DNA of 33,135 nt from Streptomyces sp. WAC 04229 (GTDB lineage: Bacteria; Actinomycetota; Actinomycetes; Streptomycetales; Streptomycetaceae): NCBI RefSeq assembly GCF_003947455.1, contig NZ_QHJH01000072.1, positions 1 to 33,135 on the forward strand, given 5' to 3'. Made by a program: the position numbers and the translations under genes. Each line of letters starts with the position of its first letter. Position 1 is the first letter of the stretch. This document shows, piece after piece, positions 1-7,683 of this stretch. The notes under the pieces are model-generated. The model was not told the DNA's origin and did not search any database. It worked only from the letters and a program-made list of their open reading frames with translations.

Positions 1-1
1 C

Positions 2-1456
2 ACCACCACACCCGAACTGGCCGCCCGCCCCCGGCCCTGGACCCGCGCCGTCGGCCTCGTCGCCGTCGTCCTGCTCGGCGCCTGGCTCGGCCTGCTGGTC
101 GTCGGCAACGTCCGCGTTCCCGTCGGCCCCATGAACACGACGATGACGCTGCGCCCGTCCGCCACCGGCGGCACGAAGATCAACGTCTCCCCGCTGGGCG
201 CCCTCCAGCTCGACAGCCACATCGCCCCGGTCCGCCTCGACGTCAACGTCGACCAGCTCGACCCCGACCGCGCCCAGGCCCTCGTCGACCACCCCGAGCG
301 CCTCTCCGGCCTCCAGGACGAGGTCGCCCGCGACGTCGAACACGGCACCCTCGACCTCGCCGTCCGCTCCTGCGTCGCCGTCGTCACCGGCGCCACCGCC
401 CTCGGCCTCGCCGTCTACCGCCGCCCCCGGCGCGCCCTGACCGCGGGCGGGCTCGCCCTCACCCTCCTGGTCGCCTCCGGCGGCACCGCCTACGCGACGT
501 GGAACCCCGACTCCGTCCTGGAACCCAGGTTCTCCGGCCTGCTCTCCTCCGCGCCCTCCCTGGTCGGCAACGCGCGCAGCATCGTGACCGAGTTCGACGT
601 CTACCAGAAGGAACTGGCCCGCCTGGTCACCAACGTGACCAAGCTCTACGACGTCACCTCCACGCTCCCCGCCTACCAGCCCGACCCGACCACGATCCGC
701 GTCCTGCACGTGTCCGACATCCACCTCAACCCGGCGAGCTGGAAGATCATCGCCTCGCTGGTGCAGCAGTACAAGGTGAACGTGATCGTCGACTCCGGCG
801 ACACGATGGACCACGGCACCGCCGCGGAGAACGGCTTCCTCGACCCGATCGAGGACCTCGGCGCGCCGTACGTGTGGGTCCGCGGCAACCACGACTCCCG
901 GGAGACCCAGAAGTACCTGCGGAGCCTGAAGAACGTGCACGTCCTCGACGACGGCCGGGCCAGGAACGTCGCGGGCCTGCGCTTCGCCGGCATCGGCGAC
1001 CCCCAGTTCACCCCCGACCGCTCCAAGTCCGACGGCGCCGAGGCCTCCCAGGAACTGGCCGGCGCCCGCCTGGCCTCCGCCCTGCGCGACCAGAGCACCG
1101 CCGGCACCCCCGTGGACGTCGCCGTCGCCCACGAGCCGTCGGCCGCCCGCGAGGTCGACGGCGCGGTGCCGCTGGTCCTCGCCGGCCACCTCCACCGCGA
1201 GGACATGGAGGTCATGAAGTACGGCACCCGCCTGCGCGTGGAGGGCTCCACCGGCGGCAGCGGACTGCGCGCGGTCGAGGGCAGGTACCCCGACCCGATC
1301 CAGGCGTCCATCCTCTACTTCGACCGGGACACCCGGCGCCTCCAGGCCTGGGACGAGATCAAGCTGGGCGGCCTGGGCCTGACGACGGCCGAGGTCAGCC
1401 GCCACCTCCCCAAGGAGAACCAGCCGGGCGCCACCCCCTCCCCCAGCCCCTCGTAA
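2..1456 (+). CDS. Membrane-anchored metallophosphoesterase (5' partial)
   Basis: The reading frame is open from the left edge, so the start lies outside the window; the ATG at 131 is internal. The part before it encodes a hydrophobic helix after a basic stretch (about positions 40-110), and two more hydrophobic segments lie around positions 370-500. The C-terminal half is a calcineurin-like phosphoesterase. It shows HVSDIHLNP (the D-x-H metal motif, near position 708), GDTMDHG, GNHDS (near 888), an AHEPSA segment and GHLHRED (near 1185). This set binds the two-metal centre of the family. The substrate cannot be read from the sequence; an exposed phosphodiesterase or nucleotidase role is possible. 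The protein ends in a Pro/Ser tail. A tRNA cluster follows directly downstream. Confidence 0.88.
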   Translation, partial: TTTPELAARPRPWTRAVGLVAVVLLGAWLGLLVVGNVRVPVGPMNTTMTLRPSATGGTKINVSPLGALQLDSHIAPVRLDVNVDQLDPDRAQALVDHPERLSGLQDEVARDVEHGTLDLAVRSCVAVVTGATALGLAVYRRPRRALTAGGLALTLLVASGGTAYATWNPDSVLEPRFSGLLSSAPSLVGNARSIVTEFDVYQKELARLVTNVTKLYDVTSTLPAYQPDPTTIRVLHVSDIHLNPASWKIIASLVQQYKVNVIVDSGDTMDHGTAAENGFLDPIEDLGAPYVWVRGNHDSRETQKYLRSLKNVHVLDDGRARNVAGLRFAGIGDPQFTPDRSKSDGAEASQELAGARLASALRDQSTAGTPVDVAVAHEPSAAREVDGAVPLVLAGHLHREDMEVMKYGTRLRVEGSTGGSGLRAVEGRYPDPIQASILYFDRDTRRLQAWDEIKLGGLGLTTAEVSRHLPKENQPGATPSPSPS

Positions 1457-1462
1457 ACCGTT

Positions 1463-1492
1463 TTGGCGATACCTCCCGCCATCCCATATGCT
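1463..1492 (+). promoter_or_regulatory. Promoter of the Glu-Asp-Phe tRNA cluster
   Basis: TTGGCG (1463-1468) and TATGCT (1487-1492) are separated by 18 bases. They lie about 45 bases upstream of the first tRNA and just after the phosphoesterase stop codon. This is a good fit to a housekeeping sigma (HrdB-type) promoter. Confidence 0.55.
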
Positions 1493-1536
1493 TCTCACGT
1501 CCCCGACGCGCTGCGAAGCGCCCAGGCGGGCCGATA

Positions 1537-1609
1537 GCCCTCATCGTCTAGCGGCCTAGGACGCCGCCCTTTCAAGGCGGTAGCACGGGTTCGAATCCCG
1601 TTGGGGGCA
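1537..1609 (+). tRNA. tRNA-Glu (anticodon TTC)
   Basis: The acceptor arm GCCCTCA (1537-1543) pairs with TGGGGGC (1602-1608), with one G-T pair. The anticodon stem CCGCC/GGCGG flanks a seven-base loop with TTC at 1571-1573. The T arm has a standard TTCGAAT loop. CCA is not encoded. First gene of a three-tRNA cluster. Confidence 0.95.
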
Positions 1610-1643
1610 CGCAGTACATGTGCGACACTGTCGTACGAAGCTT

Positions 1644-1718
1644 GGTCCTGTGGAGCAGTTTGGAGTGCTCGCCACCCTGTCAAGGTGGAGGCCGCGGGTT
1701 CAAATCCCGTCAGGACCG
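1644..1718 (+). tRNA. tRNA-Asp (anticodon GTC), copy 1
   Basis: The acceptor arm GGTCCTG pairs with CAGGACC (1711-1717), followed by discriminator G. The anticodon stem CCACC/GGTGG holds the loop CTGTCAA, giving GTC. The gene is base-for-base identical to the tRNA at 6018-6092, while the flanks differ. Confidence 0.95.
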
Positions 1719-1747
1719 CTGAGGTTTCGTTTCACGTGAAACCTCGC

Positions 1748-1821
1748 GGCTGGGTAGCTCAGTTGGTACGAGCGATCGCCTGAAAAGCGATAGGTCGCCG
1801 GTTCGACCCCGGCCCCAGCCA
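1748..1821 (+). tRNA. tRNA-Phe (anticodon GAA)
   Basis: The acceptor arm GGCTGGG (1748-1754) pairs with CCCAGCC (1814-1820). The anticodon stem ATCGC/GCGAT encloses CTGAAAA, giving GAA. The T arm is GCCGG-TTCGACC-CCGGC. Last gene of the cluster, followed at once by a terminator. Confidence 0.95.
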
Positions 1822-1826
1822 CAGAC

Positions 1827-1855
1827 AACCCCCGTCGAGATCTTCGACGGGGGTT
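1827..1855 (+). terminator. Rho-independent terminator of the tRNA cluster
   Basis: A perfect 12-bp stem (1827-1838 with 1844-1855) with a five-base loop starts six bases after the tRNA-Phe 3' end. It is followed by the short T-containing tail TCTGTGTTG. Confidence 0.85.
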
Positions 1856-1940
1856 CTGTGTTGCCCGGAAGGCGCCCGGGCGGTGCCCGGACGGAAATCG
1901 TTCGCCAGGTTTTTCCCGGGGATGAGATCCTGGAACCCGT

Positions 1941-4900
1941 ATGTCTACGCATCCCGCCCCCGCCCTCGGTTCCCTCGCGCCCCGGCTGGCCGAGCTGTCA
2001 CTGCGCGACGCGCACCGGCTCGGCCGGCGGCTCGAAGGTGCGCGGAAGATCCGCAAGCCCGAGGCACGTGCCGCCGTTCTCGCCGAGATCGAGACGGAGG
2101 TGGCCAAGGCCGAGCAGCGCGTCGGGGAGCGCCGGGCGCGGGTGCCCGTCGTCAGCTACCCCGAGCAGCTCCCCGTCAGCCAGAAGAAGGACGAGATCGC
2201 GGCCGCCATCCGTGATCACCAGGTGGTGATCGTGGCGGGCGAGACGGGCTCCGGCAAGACCACCCAGATCCCGAAGATCTGCGTCGAGCTGGGCCGGGGC
2301 GTGCGCGGCATGATCGGGCACACCCAGCCCCGGCGGATCGCCGCGCGCACCGTCGCCGAGCGGGTCGCGGACGAGCTGGACACGCCGCTCGGGGAGACGG
2401 TCGGCTGGAAGGTCCGGTTCACCGACCAGGTGAACCCGGAGTCCACCTTCATCAAGCTGATGACGGACGGCATCCTGCTCGCCGAGATCCAGACCGACCG
2501 CGAGCTGCGCGCCTACGACACGATCATCATCGACGAGGCCCACGAGCGGTCCCTCAACATCGACTTCCTGCTGGGCTACCTCGCCCAGCTGCTGCCCAAG
2601 CGGCCGGACCTGAAGGTCGTCATCACGTCGGCGACCATCGACCCCGAGCGCTTCTCCCGGCACTTCGGCGACGCGCCGATCGTCGAGGTCAGCGGACGGA
2701 CCTACCCGGTGGAGGTGCGGTACCGGCCGCTGCTGGAGGAGGACGGCGACGACGCCGACCGGGACCAGATCACGGCCATCACCGACGCCGTCGAGGAGCT
2801 GATGGGGGAGGGCAAGGGCGACATCCTCGTCTTCCTCTCCGGTGAGCGGGAGATCCGGGACACGGCGGACGCGCTGGAGAAGAAGAAATATCGGTTCACG
2901 GAGGTACTGCCGCTGTACGCGCGGCTGTCGCACGCCGAGCAGCACCGGGTGTTCCAGCAGCACACCGGGCGCAGGATCGTTCTGGCCACCAACGTCGCCG
3001 AGACCTCGCTGACCGTGCCGGGCATCAAGTACGTGATCGACCCCGGGTTCGCCCGCATCTCGCGCTACAGCCACCGCACCAAGGTCCAGCGGCTGCCGAT
3101 CGAGCCGGTCTCGCAGGCCAGCGCCAACCAGCGCAAGGGACGCTGTGGGCGGACCAGCGACGGCATCTGCATCCGGCTCTACGCCGAGGACGACTTCGAG
3201 GCGCGCCCGGAGTTCACGGACGCCGAGATCCTGCGGACCAACCTGGCCTCCGTCATCCTGCAGATGACCGCGGCGGGCCTCGGCGACATCGAGAAGTTCC
3301 CCTTCATCGACCCGCCGGACCACCGCAACATCCGCGACGGCGTGCAGCTCCTCCAGGAGCTGGGCGCGCTGGATCCGGCGCAGAAGGACGTACGCAAGCG
3401 GCTGACCGACACCGGCCGCAAGCTGGCCCAGCTGCCCGTGGACCCGCGGTTGGCCCGGATGGTGCTGGAGGCCGACAAGAACGGCTGTGTCCGCGAGGTC
3501 ATGGTGATAGCCGCCGCGCTGTCCATCCAGGACCCGCGCGAGCGGCCGTCGGAGAAGCAGGCCCAGGCCGACCAGCAGCACGCCCGCTTCAAGGACGAGA
3601 CCAGCGACTTCCTCGCCTTCCTCAACCTGTGGCGGTACGTCCGCGAGCAGCAGAAGGAGCGGGGTTCGTCGTCCTTCCGCCGCATGTGCAAGCAGGAGTA
3701 CCTCAACTTCCTGCGGATCCGCGAGTGGCAGGACATCTACACGCAGCTCCGTACCGTCGCCAAGCAGATGGGCATCCACCTCAACGAGCAGGACGCCCCC
3801 GACGACCGCGTGCACGTCTCCCTGCTGGCCGGGCTCCTCTCCCACGTCGGCATGAAGGACGTCAAGGAGGGCGCGAAGAACGAGTACCTGGGCGCCCGGA
3901 ACGCCAAGTTCGCGATCTTCCCCGGATCGGCGCTCTTCAAGAAGCCCCCGCGGTTCGTGATGTCCGCCGAGCTGGTGGAGACCTCCCGGCTCTGGGCCAG
4001 GGTCAACGCGAAGATCGAGCCGGAGTGGGTGGAGCCGCTCGCCGGCCACCTCCTCAAGCGCACCTACAGCGAGCCGCACTGGGAGAAGGACCAGGCGGCG
4101 GTGATGGCGTACGAGAAGGTCACGCTGTACGGCGTGCCGATCGTGGCGCAGCGCAAGGTGAACTACGGGCGGATCGACCCCGAGGTCAGCCGCGAGCTGT
4201 TCATCCGCAACGCCCTCGTGGAGGGCGACTGGCGCACGCACCACAAGTTCTTCGCGGACAACCGCCGGCTGCTCACCGAGGTCGAGGAGCTGGAGCACCG
4301 GGCGCGGCGCCGGGACATCCTGGTCGACGACGAGACGCTGTACGACTTCTACGACCAGCGGGTGCCCGAGCACGTCGTCTCGGGTGCGCACTTCGACTCG
4401 TGGTGGAAGCACAAGCGGCACGAGCAGCCCGACTTCCTCGACTTCGAGCGCGAGATGCTCATCAACGAGAAGGCGGGGGCGGTCACCAAGGACGACTACC
4501 CGGACTCCTGGCGGCAGGGTCCGCTGAAGTTCCGGGTGACGTACCAGTTCGAGCCGGGAGCGGACGCCGACGGCGTGACGGTCCACGTGCCGCTCCAGGT
4601 GCTCAACCAGGTCACGGACGAGGGCTTCGACTGGCAGATCCCGGGGCTGCGGGAGCAGGTGGTCGTGGAGCTGATCCGGTCGCTGCCGAAGCCGATCCGG
4701 CGCCACTACGTGCCGGCCCCGAACTACGCGCAGGCGTTCCTGGACCGGTCGGTGCCGTTGCAGGAGCCGCTGACGGTGACCATGGCGCGGGAGTTGAAGC
4801 GCATGGTGGGGGTGCCGTTCGACGCGGAGGACTTCGACTGGGCGAAGGTCCCCGACCATCTGCGGATCACCTTCCGGATCGTCGACGAGCGGCGCCGCAA

Positions 4901-5885
4901 GCTGGCCGAGGACAAGGACCTGGAGGCGCTGAAGCTCCTGCTGCGGCCGAAGGCGCGCAAGGCGCTGTCGCAGGCCGCGGCGGCCACCGCGGAGCGCAGC
5001 GGCGGTGAGTCGGTGGAGCGTTCGGGGCTGACGGACTGGACGATCGGGACGCTGTCACGGGTCTTCGAGACGCGGCGGGCCGGTCAGCCGGTGAAGGCGT
5101 ACCCGGCGCTGGTCGACGACGGCGACACCGTGTCCGTGCGTCTCTTCGACACCGAGGCCGAGCAGGCGCAGGCGATGTGGAAGGGCACGCGCCGGCTGAT
5201 CCTGCGCAACATCCCGGTCAACCCGGCGAAGTTCGCGTCCGAGAAGCTGACCAACCAGCAGAAGCTGAACCTCTCCGCCAACCCGCACGGTTCGATCCAG
5301 GCCCTGTTCGACGACTGCGCGACGGCCGCGGCGGACAAACTGATCGCGGACTTCGGGGGCCCGGCGTGGGACGAGGAGTCCTACCGGAAGCTCTACGAGC
5401 GGGTCCGCGCGGAGATCGTCGACACCACCGTCCGCGCGGTGGGCCAGGTACAGCAGGTGCTGGCGGCCTGGCAGGCCTGCGAGCGCCGCCTGAAGTCCGT
5501 ACGGAGCCCCGCGTTGCTGGCGAACCTCCAGGACGTGCGGGGGCAGCTGGACGCGCTGGTGAAGCCCGGCTTCGTCACTGAGGCGGGGATCAGGCGGCTG
5601 CCGGACCTGATGCGCTACCTGGTCGCCGCCGACCGGCGCCTTCAGCAGATGCCGACCGGTGTGCAGCGGGACACGTCGCGCATGGAGAAGGTCCATGAGA
5701 TGCGGGACGAGTACGCGTGGCTGCTGGAGCAGCTGCCGCAGGGCCGGCCGGTGCCGCAGCGGGTGCGGGAGGTCCGCTGGATGATCGAGGAGCTGCGGGT
5801 CAGCTATTTCGCGCACGCGCTGGGCACGGCGTACCCGGTCTCCGACAAGCGGATCGTGAAGGCGATCGACGCGCTCGCACCGTAG
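1941..5885 (+). CDS. hrpA: ATP-dependent RNA helicase HrpA
   Basis: This 1314-residue DEAH-box helicase has the full length typical of bacterial HrpA. Motif I, GETGSGKTT, begins near residue 101. Motif II, DEAH, is at residues 198-201. Motif III (SAT) is near 230. Motif VI lies in the QRKGRCGR region. The helicase core is followed by the HA2/OB-fold region and the long C-terminal domain (DUF3418 type) found in HrpA. The family is cytoplasmic and unwinds RNA or RNA-protein complexes, including stalled ribosomes or mRNA in E. coli; the role here is inferred. The ATG at 1941 begins the conserved N-terminus but has no strong ribosome binding site, so a somewhat different start is possible. The gene is single, between the tRNA-Phe terminator and a tRNA-Asp. 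Confidence 0.95.
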   Translation: MSTHPAPALGSLAPRLAELSLRDAHRLGRRLEGARKIRKPEARAAVLAEIETEVAKAEQRVGERRARVPVVSYPEQLPVSQKKDEIAAAIRDHQVVIVAGETGSGKTTQIPKICVELGRGVRGMIGHTQPRRIAARTVAERVADELDTPLGETVGWKVRFTDQVNPESTFIKLMTDGILLAEIQTDRELRAYDTIIIDEAHERSLNIDFLLGYLAQLLPKRPDLKVVITSATIDPERFSRHFGDAPIVEVSGRTYPVEVRYRPLLEEDGDDADRDQITAITDAVEELMGEGKGDILVFLSGEREIRDTADALEKKKYRFTEVLPLYARLSHAEQHRVFQQHTGRRIVLATNVAETSLTVPGIKYVIDPGFARISRYSHRTKVQRLPIEPVSQASANQRKGRCGRTSDGICIRLYAEDDFEARPEFTDAEILRTNLASVILQMTAAGLGDIEKFPFIDPPDHRNIRDGVQLLQELGALDPAQKDVRKRLTDTGRKLAQLPVDPRLARMVLEADKNGCVREVMVIAAALSIQDPRERPSEKQAQADQQHARFKDETSDFLAFLNLWRYVREQQKERGSSSFRRMCKQEYLNFLRIREWQDIYTQLRTVAKQMGIHLNEQDAPDDRVHVSLLAGLLSHVGMKDVKEGAKNEYLGARNAKFAIFPGSALFKKPPRFVMSAELVETSRLWARVNAKIEPEWVEPLAGHLLKRTYSEPHWEKDQAAVMAYEKVTLYGVPIVAQRKVNYGRIDPEVSRELFIRNALVEGDWRTHHKFFADNRRLLTEVEELEHRARRRDILVDDETLYDFYDQRVPEHVVSGAHFDSWWKHKRHEQPDFLDFEREMLINEKAGAVTKDDYPDSWRQGPLKFRVTYQFEPGADADGVTVHVPLQVLNQVTDEGFDWQIPGLREQVVVELIRSLPKPIRRHYVPAPNYAQAFLDRSVPLQEPLTVTMARELKRMVGVPFDAEDFDWAKVPDHLRITFRIVDERRRKLAEDKDLEALKLLLRPKARKALSQAAAATAERSGGESVERSGLTDWTIGTLSRVFETRRAGQPVKAYPALVDDGDTVSVRLFDTEAEQAQAMWKGTRRLILRNIPVNPAKFASEKLTNQQKLNLSANPHGSIQALFDDCATAAADKLIADFGGPAWDEESYRKLYERVRAEIVDTTVRAVGQVQQVLAAWQACERRLKSVRSPALLANLQDVRGQLDALVKPGFVTEAGIRRLPDLMRYLVAADRRLQQMPTGVQRDTSRMEKVHEMRDEYAWLLEQLPQGRPVPQRVREVRWMIEELRVSYFAHALGTAYPVSDKRIVKAIDALAP

Positions 5886-5921
5886 CGCCCCTCCCGTAAC
5901 GGGGCCTGTGCGGAGGGTGAG

Positions 5922-5951
5922 TTCGACCCGGGCGCAACCCTCCTGTACAGT
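5922..5951 (+). promoter_or_regulatory. Promoter of the second tRNA-Asp
   Basis: TTCGAC (5922-5927) and TACAGT (5946-5951) are separated by 18 bases, 67 bases upstream of the tRNA. The copy therefore appears to have its own promoter rather than being read through from hrpA. Confidence 0.5.
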
Positions 5952-6017
5952 CTCTTCTCGCAGCGCAACGCAGACAGAATCGATGAGCGACTCCGTCGCG
6001 CGGGCGCCGCGAAACCT

Positions 6018-6092
6018 GGTCCTGTGGAGCAGTTTGGAGTGCTCGCCACCCTGTCAAGGTGGAGGCCGCGGGTTCAAATCCCGTCAGGACCG
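6018..6092 (+). tRNA. tRNA-Asp (anticodon GTC), copy 2
   Basis: All 75 bases are identical to the tRNA-Asp at 1644-1718: acceptor GGTCCTG/CAGGACC, anticodon GTC, discriminator G. It has its own promoter upstream and its own terminator downstream. Confidence 0.95.
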
Positions 6093-6100
6093 CAACAGAG

Positions 6101-6130
6101 AAGGACCCGCACCGATCGGTGCGGGTCCTT
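6101..6130 (+). terminator. Terminator after tRNA-Asp copy 2
   Basis: A perfect palindrome whose two 15-base arms meet at 6115/6116 forms a long GC-rich hairpin. It is followed by CTTCTTGCTC and lies nine bases after the tRNA. Confidence 0.85.
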
Positions 6131-6152
6131 CTTCTTGCTCCGCGCCCCGCTC

Positions 6153-6180
6153 GAGGCCCGCACCGTGTGGCGCGGGCCTC
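6153..6180 (+). terminator. Second hairpin downstream of tRNA-Asp
   Basis: A nine-base stem, GAGGCCCGC (6153-6161) with GCGGGCCTC (6172-6180), is followed by TTCCC. It could act as a back-up terminator; the tail is weak. Confidence 0.4.
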
Positions 6181-6246
6181 TTCCCGTGTCTCCAGGCACG
6201 TCTCGCCCCATGCCCCCCAGGGGCCCTGGGCGCCCCTCTCCCGGCC

Positions 6247-6275
6247 TTGACGGGGTCACATTCGGTCGGTACTCC
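6247..6275 (+). promoter_or_regulatory. Promoter of the small CxxC gene
   Basis: TTGACG (6247-6252) and TACTCC (6270-6275) have a 17-base spacer and lie about 44 bases upstream of the ATG at 6319. The -35 is near consensus; the -10 lacks the final T. Confidence 0.45.
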
Positions 6276-6318
6276 AAAAGGACAGGGAACGTCCCGTGCA
6301 GGGCCCCGGAGGTGGCGT

Positions 6319-6513
6319 ATGGCGGCATCGGTCAGGCACGAGACGCGTGCCCTGCTCCGCGCGCATCTGTCGGCCGCGTCGTCGTACCGTCACGCGACGC
6401 GCCACTGCGCGATCTGCCACCGGCTGTTGCGCCTGGCGCTGGACGCTCCGGGGCCACAGTCTCCGACCGGACGTCAAGAGGGCCTCGAGGACGAGAGCGT
6501 GCCCGTGGCGTGA
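6319..6513 (+). CDS. Small conserved Streptomyces protein with CxxC (DUF6274-like)
   Basis: A 64-residue protein. The start is set by the ribosome binding site GGAGGTGG at 6308-6315, just before the ATG. The N-terminal part is basic and helix-forming. It carries a HCAIC segment, a CxxC pair preceded by His, near residues 29-33, which could bind metal or act in a redox role. The C-terminus is acidic. I recall short proteins of this kind annotated as DUF6274 in Streptomyces, but no function is known to me. It stands alone between the tRNA-Asp terminators and the bldC terminator. Confidence 0.75.
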   Translation: MAASVRHETRALLRAHLSAASSYRHATRHCAICHRLLRLALDAPGPQSPTGRQEGLEDESVPVA

Positions 6514-6944
6514 TCCCCGGAGATCCCAACGCCCTTGCCACGCAGACCTCCTGGAAGCGACGGTTCCACTAGCGCACGGGCAGGGCGGCCAACAACCACC
6601 GTGCCGTGTGACGGGTGTCACCGCATGAGTTTTTGAAACCGTGGCACTTATGGCTCTCCTACAACTGGTCAATTTAATATGTGCAATTGCACTGGGTCTC
6701 GCAGTGCTCGCACAGCCGATCCGACACCCCTCCCCAGACTCCGACAAGGCCGCTCACAGAACCGGCCGGTGCCCCGCCCCGGCGCACAGGCCCGGACACA
6801 AAAAGATCGCGCTGGACCCGGCGGAGTCCAGCGCGATCAACGACGCACCCCCTGTTGGGGCAGGAACGGCGTCACTTGGAGCTGTGGTTCCGAGCGCCTC
6901 GGCAGGTTGGGGGACCTGCCGTTCTGCCCGGTTATTCAGTTGTT
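6514..6944. other. Intergenic region between the CxxC gene and bldC
   Basis: No convincing gene. The stretch 6620-6695 is clearly richer in A/T than its surroundings and contains TTTAATATG. An inverted repeat GTGAC-GGGT-GTCAC lies at 6608-6621. The bldC terminator is at 6805-6838. A short hydrophobic reading frame begins in the A/T-rich part but runs through the terminator and over bldC; it is rejected. Confidence 0.5.
6805..6838 (-). terminator. Terminator of bldC
   Basis: A 13-bp perfect stem (6805-6817 with 6826-6838) with an eight-base loop. On the minus strand it is followed by TTTTTGTG, so it ends transcripts from bldC, about 105 bases after its stop codon. Confidence 0.85.
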
Positions 6945-7151
6945 TCAGGCCTCGCTGCGCTGCTGCGGAATGCCCGCGAGCAGAGCGCGGACCTCGGCTT
7001 CGCGGTAGCGGCGATGCCCGCCGAGCGTGCGGATCGACGTGAGCTTGCCGGCCTTCGCCCAGCGCGTGACCGTCTTCGGGTCGACGCGGAACATGGTGGC
7101 GACCTCAGCCGGGGTCAGCAGCGGCTCGGCATCAGGGGTGCGAGCGGTCAT
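6945..7151 (-). CDS. bldC: Developmental regulator BldC
   Basis: A 68-residue protein with a MerR-type winged helix-turn-helix (PLLTPAEVATMFRV through the GGHRRYRE wing) and none of the usual MerR effector domain. This matches BldC of Streptomyces almost exactly in length and sequence as I recall it. BldC binds arrays of direct repeats and holds back early entry into sporulation; it also affects antibiotic production. The ATG at 7151 is chosen because AGGAGG lies eight bases upstream. An upstream ATG at 7190 would add 13 residues but overlaps its own purine-rich stretch. The gene is monocistronic, with a terminator at 6805-6838 and a long upstream region that carries a BldD-like dyad. Confidence 0.96.
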   Translation of the reverse strand: MTARTPDAEPLLTPAEVATMFRVDPKTVTRWAKAGKLTSIRTLGGHRRYREAEVRALLAGIPQQRSEA

Positions 7152-7249
7152 GAGCGGCCTCCTCGGGAGAACCGAACCTTCTCGGTTCATTCCTCTAAAT
7201 TCTGCACCTTGACCCGCGTTGCCCGAAATGGCGGACGCGAGTCGAGTCG

Positions 7250-7255
7250 GTTATA
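7250..7255 (-). promoter_or_regulatory. Candidate -10 box of bldC
   Basis: TATAAC on the minus strand would start transcription near 7243, giving a leader of about 90 bases. No good -35 is present at 17-18 bases, which suggests an activator-dependent promoter or another sigma factor. Confidence 0.35.
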
Positions 7256-7390
7256 GGACGAACGGCTTGTCCTCGGCACTACAACTACACCATCTGTCCA
7301 GCCGCGTCGGCCAAACCGATGGAATTGCCCTCCCAGGTGTTCATCAGCGACGGAAGCCGATGGACCATGCCATAGCGGACAGTCACGCCA

Positions 7391-7409
7391 CTGTGACGAT
7401 CAGTCACAG
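7391..7409. promoter_or_regulatory. BldD-like operator upstream of bldC
   Basis: CTGTGAC-GATCA-GTCACAG is a perfect seven-base inverted repeat with a five-base centre. The half-sites TGAC and GTCA with this spacing match the published BldD pattern (TnAC-N5-GTnA). bldC is, from the literature as I recall it, in the BldD regulon. Assignment of this exact site is inference. Confidence 0.5.
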
Positions 7410-7477
7410 GGCGATCAGGAGTCACGAGACCCCCCAAAGCGTGCAATGCTGAGATTCCGCCCACAGTGCATCACAGC

Positions 7478-7512
7478 AGGACGGAAGGAGCCCTCCCCGG
7501 GCTCCTTGTCCT
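7478..7512 (+). terminator. Plus-strand terminator-like hairpin with no gene before it
   Basis: AGGAC (7478-7482) and AAGGAGCCC (7485-7493) pair with GGGCTCCTT (7499-7507) and GTCCT (7508-7512), with a two-base bulge and a five-base loop, followed by ATTTTGG. On the plus strand this looks like an intrinsic terminator, yet no plus-strand gene ends here. Confidence 0.55.
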
Positions 7513-7683
7513 ATTTTGGCATGAGGAGGGGGAAGCGGCGCAAGAGTGATGTACGTGCGGTCCGTCACGCTTGACGCATACGCCCGGATCGGGACCTACG
7601 TCCCTTGTTGACAAGGCATCAGCACATCCGTGACGGGTGTCGGATCGGAAGACGAAACCTCAAAACGGGCGGTACGTCAAACG

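Larger units (their letters stand above)
7152..7683. other. Long bldC upstream region
   Basis: No protein gene found. Reading toward bldC it holds: a plus-strand terminator-like hairpin (7478-7512), three AGTCAC repeats (7381, 7402, 7420) with a GTGAC dyad at 7391-7409, a TATAAC -10 candidate (7255-7250) with the dyad AGGAC-N9-GTCCT just upstream (7255-7273), and a small hairpin with seven-base arms near 7170-7190 in the presumed leader. Confidence 0.6.

Noticed and set aside
1998..4859. 953-codon open frame on the minus strand opposite hrpA
   Set aside because: Mirror frame of a high-GC gene; the product has the Leu/Val/Asp/Arg-rich composition typical of such shadows.
6641..7042. Plus-strand frame beginning with a hydrophobic peptide (MALLQLVNLICAIALG)
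   Set aside because: It has no ribosome binding site, uses TTA and other rare codons, crosses the bldC terminator and ends antisense to bldC. The A/T-rich start explains the hydrophobic look.
7152..7190. Longer BldC start at 7190
   Set aside because: Known BldC length is 68 residues, and AGGAGG precedes the ATG at 7151.
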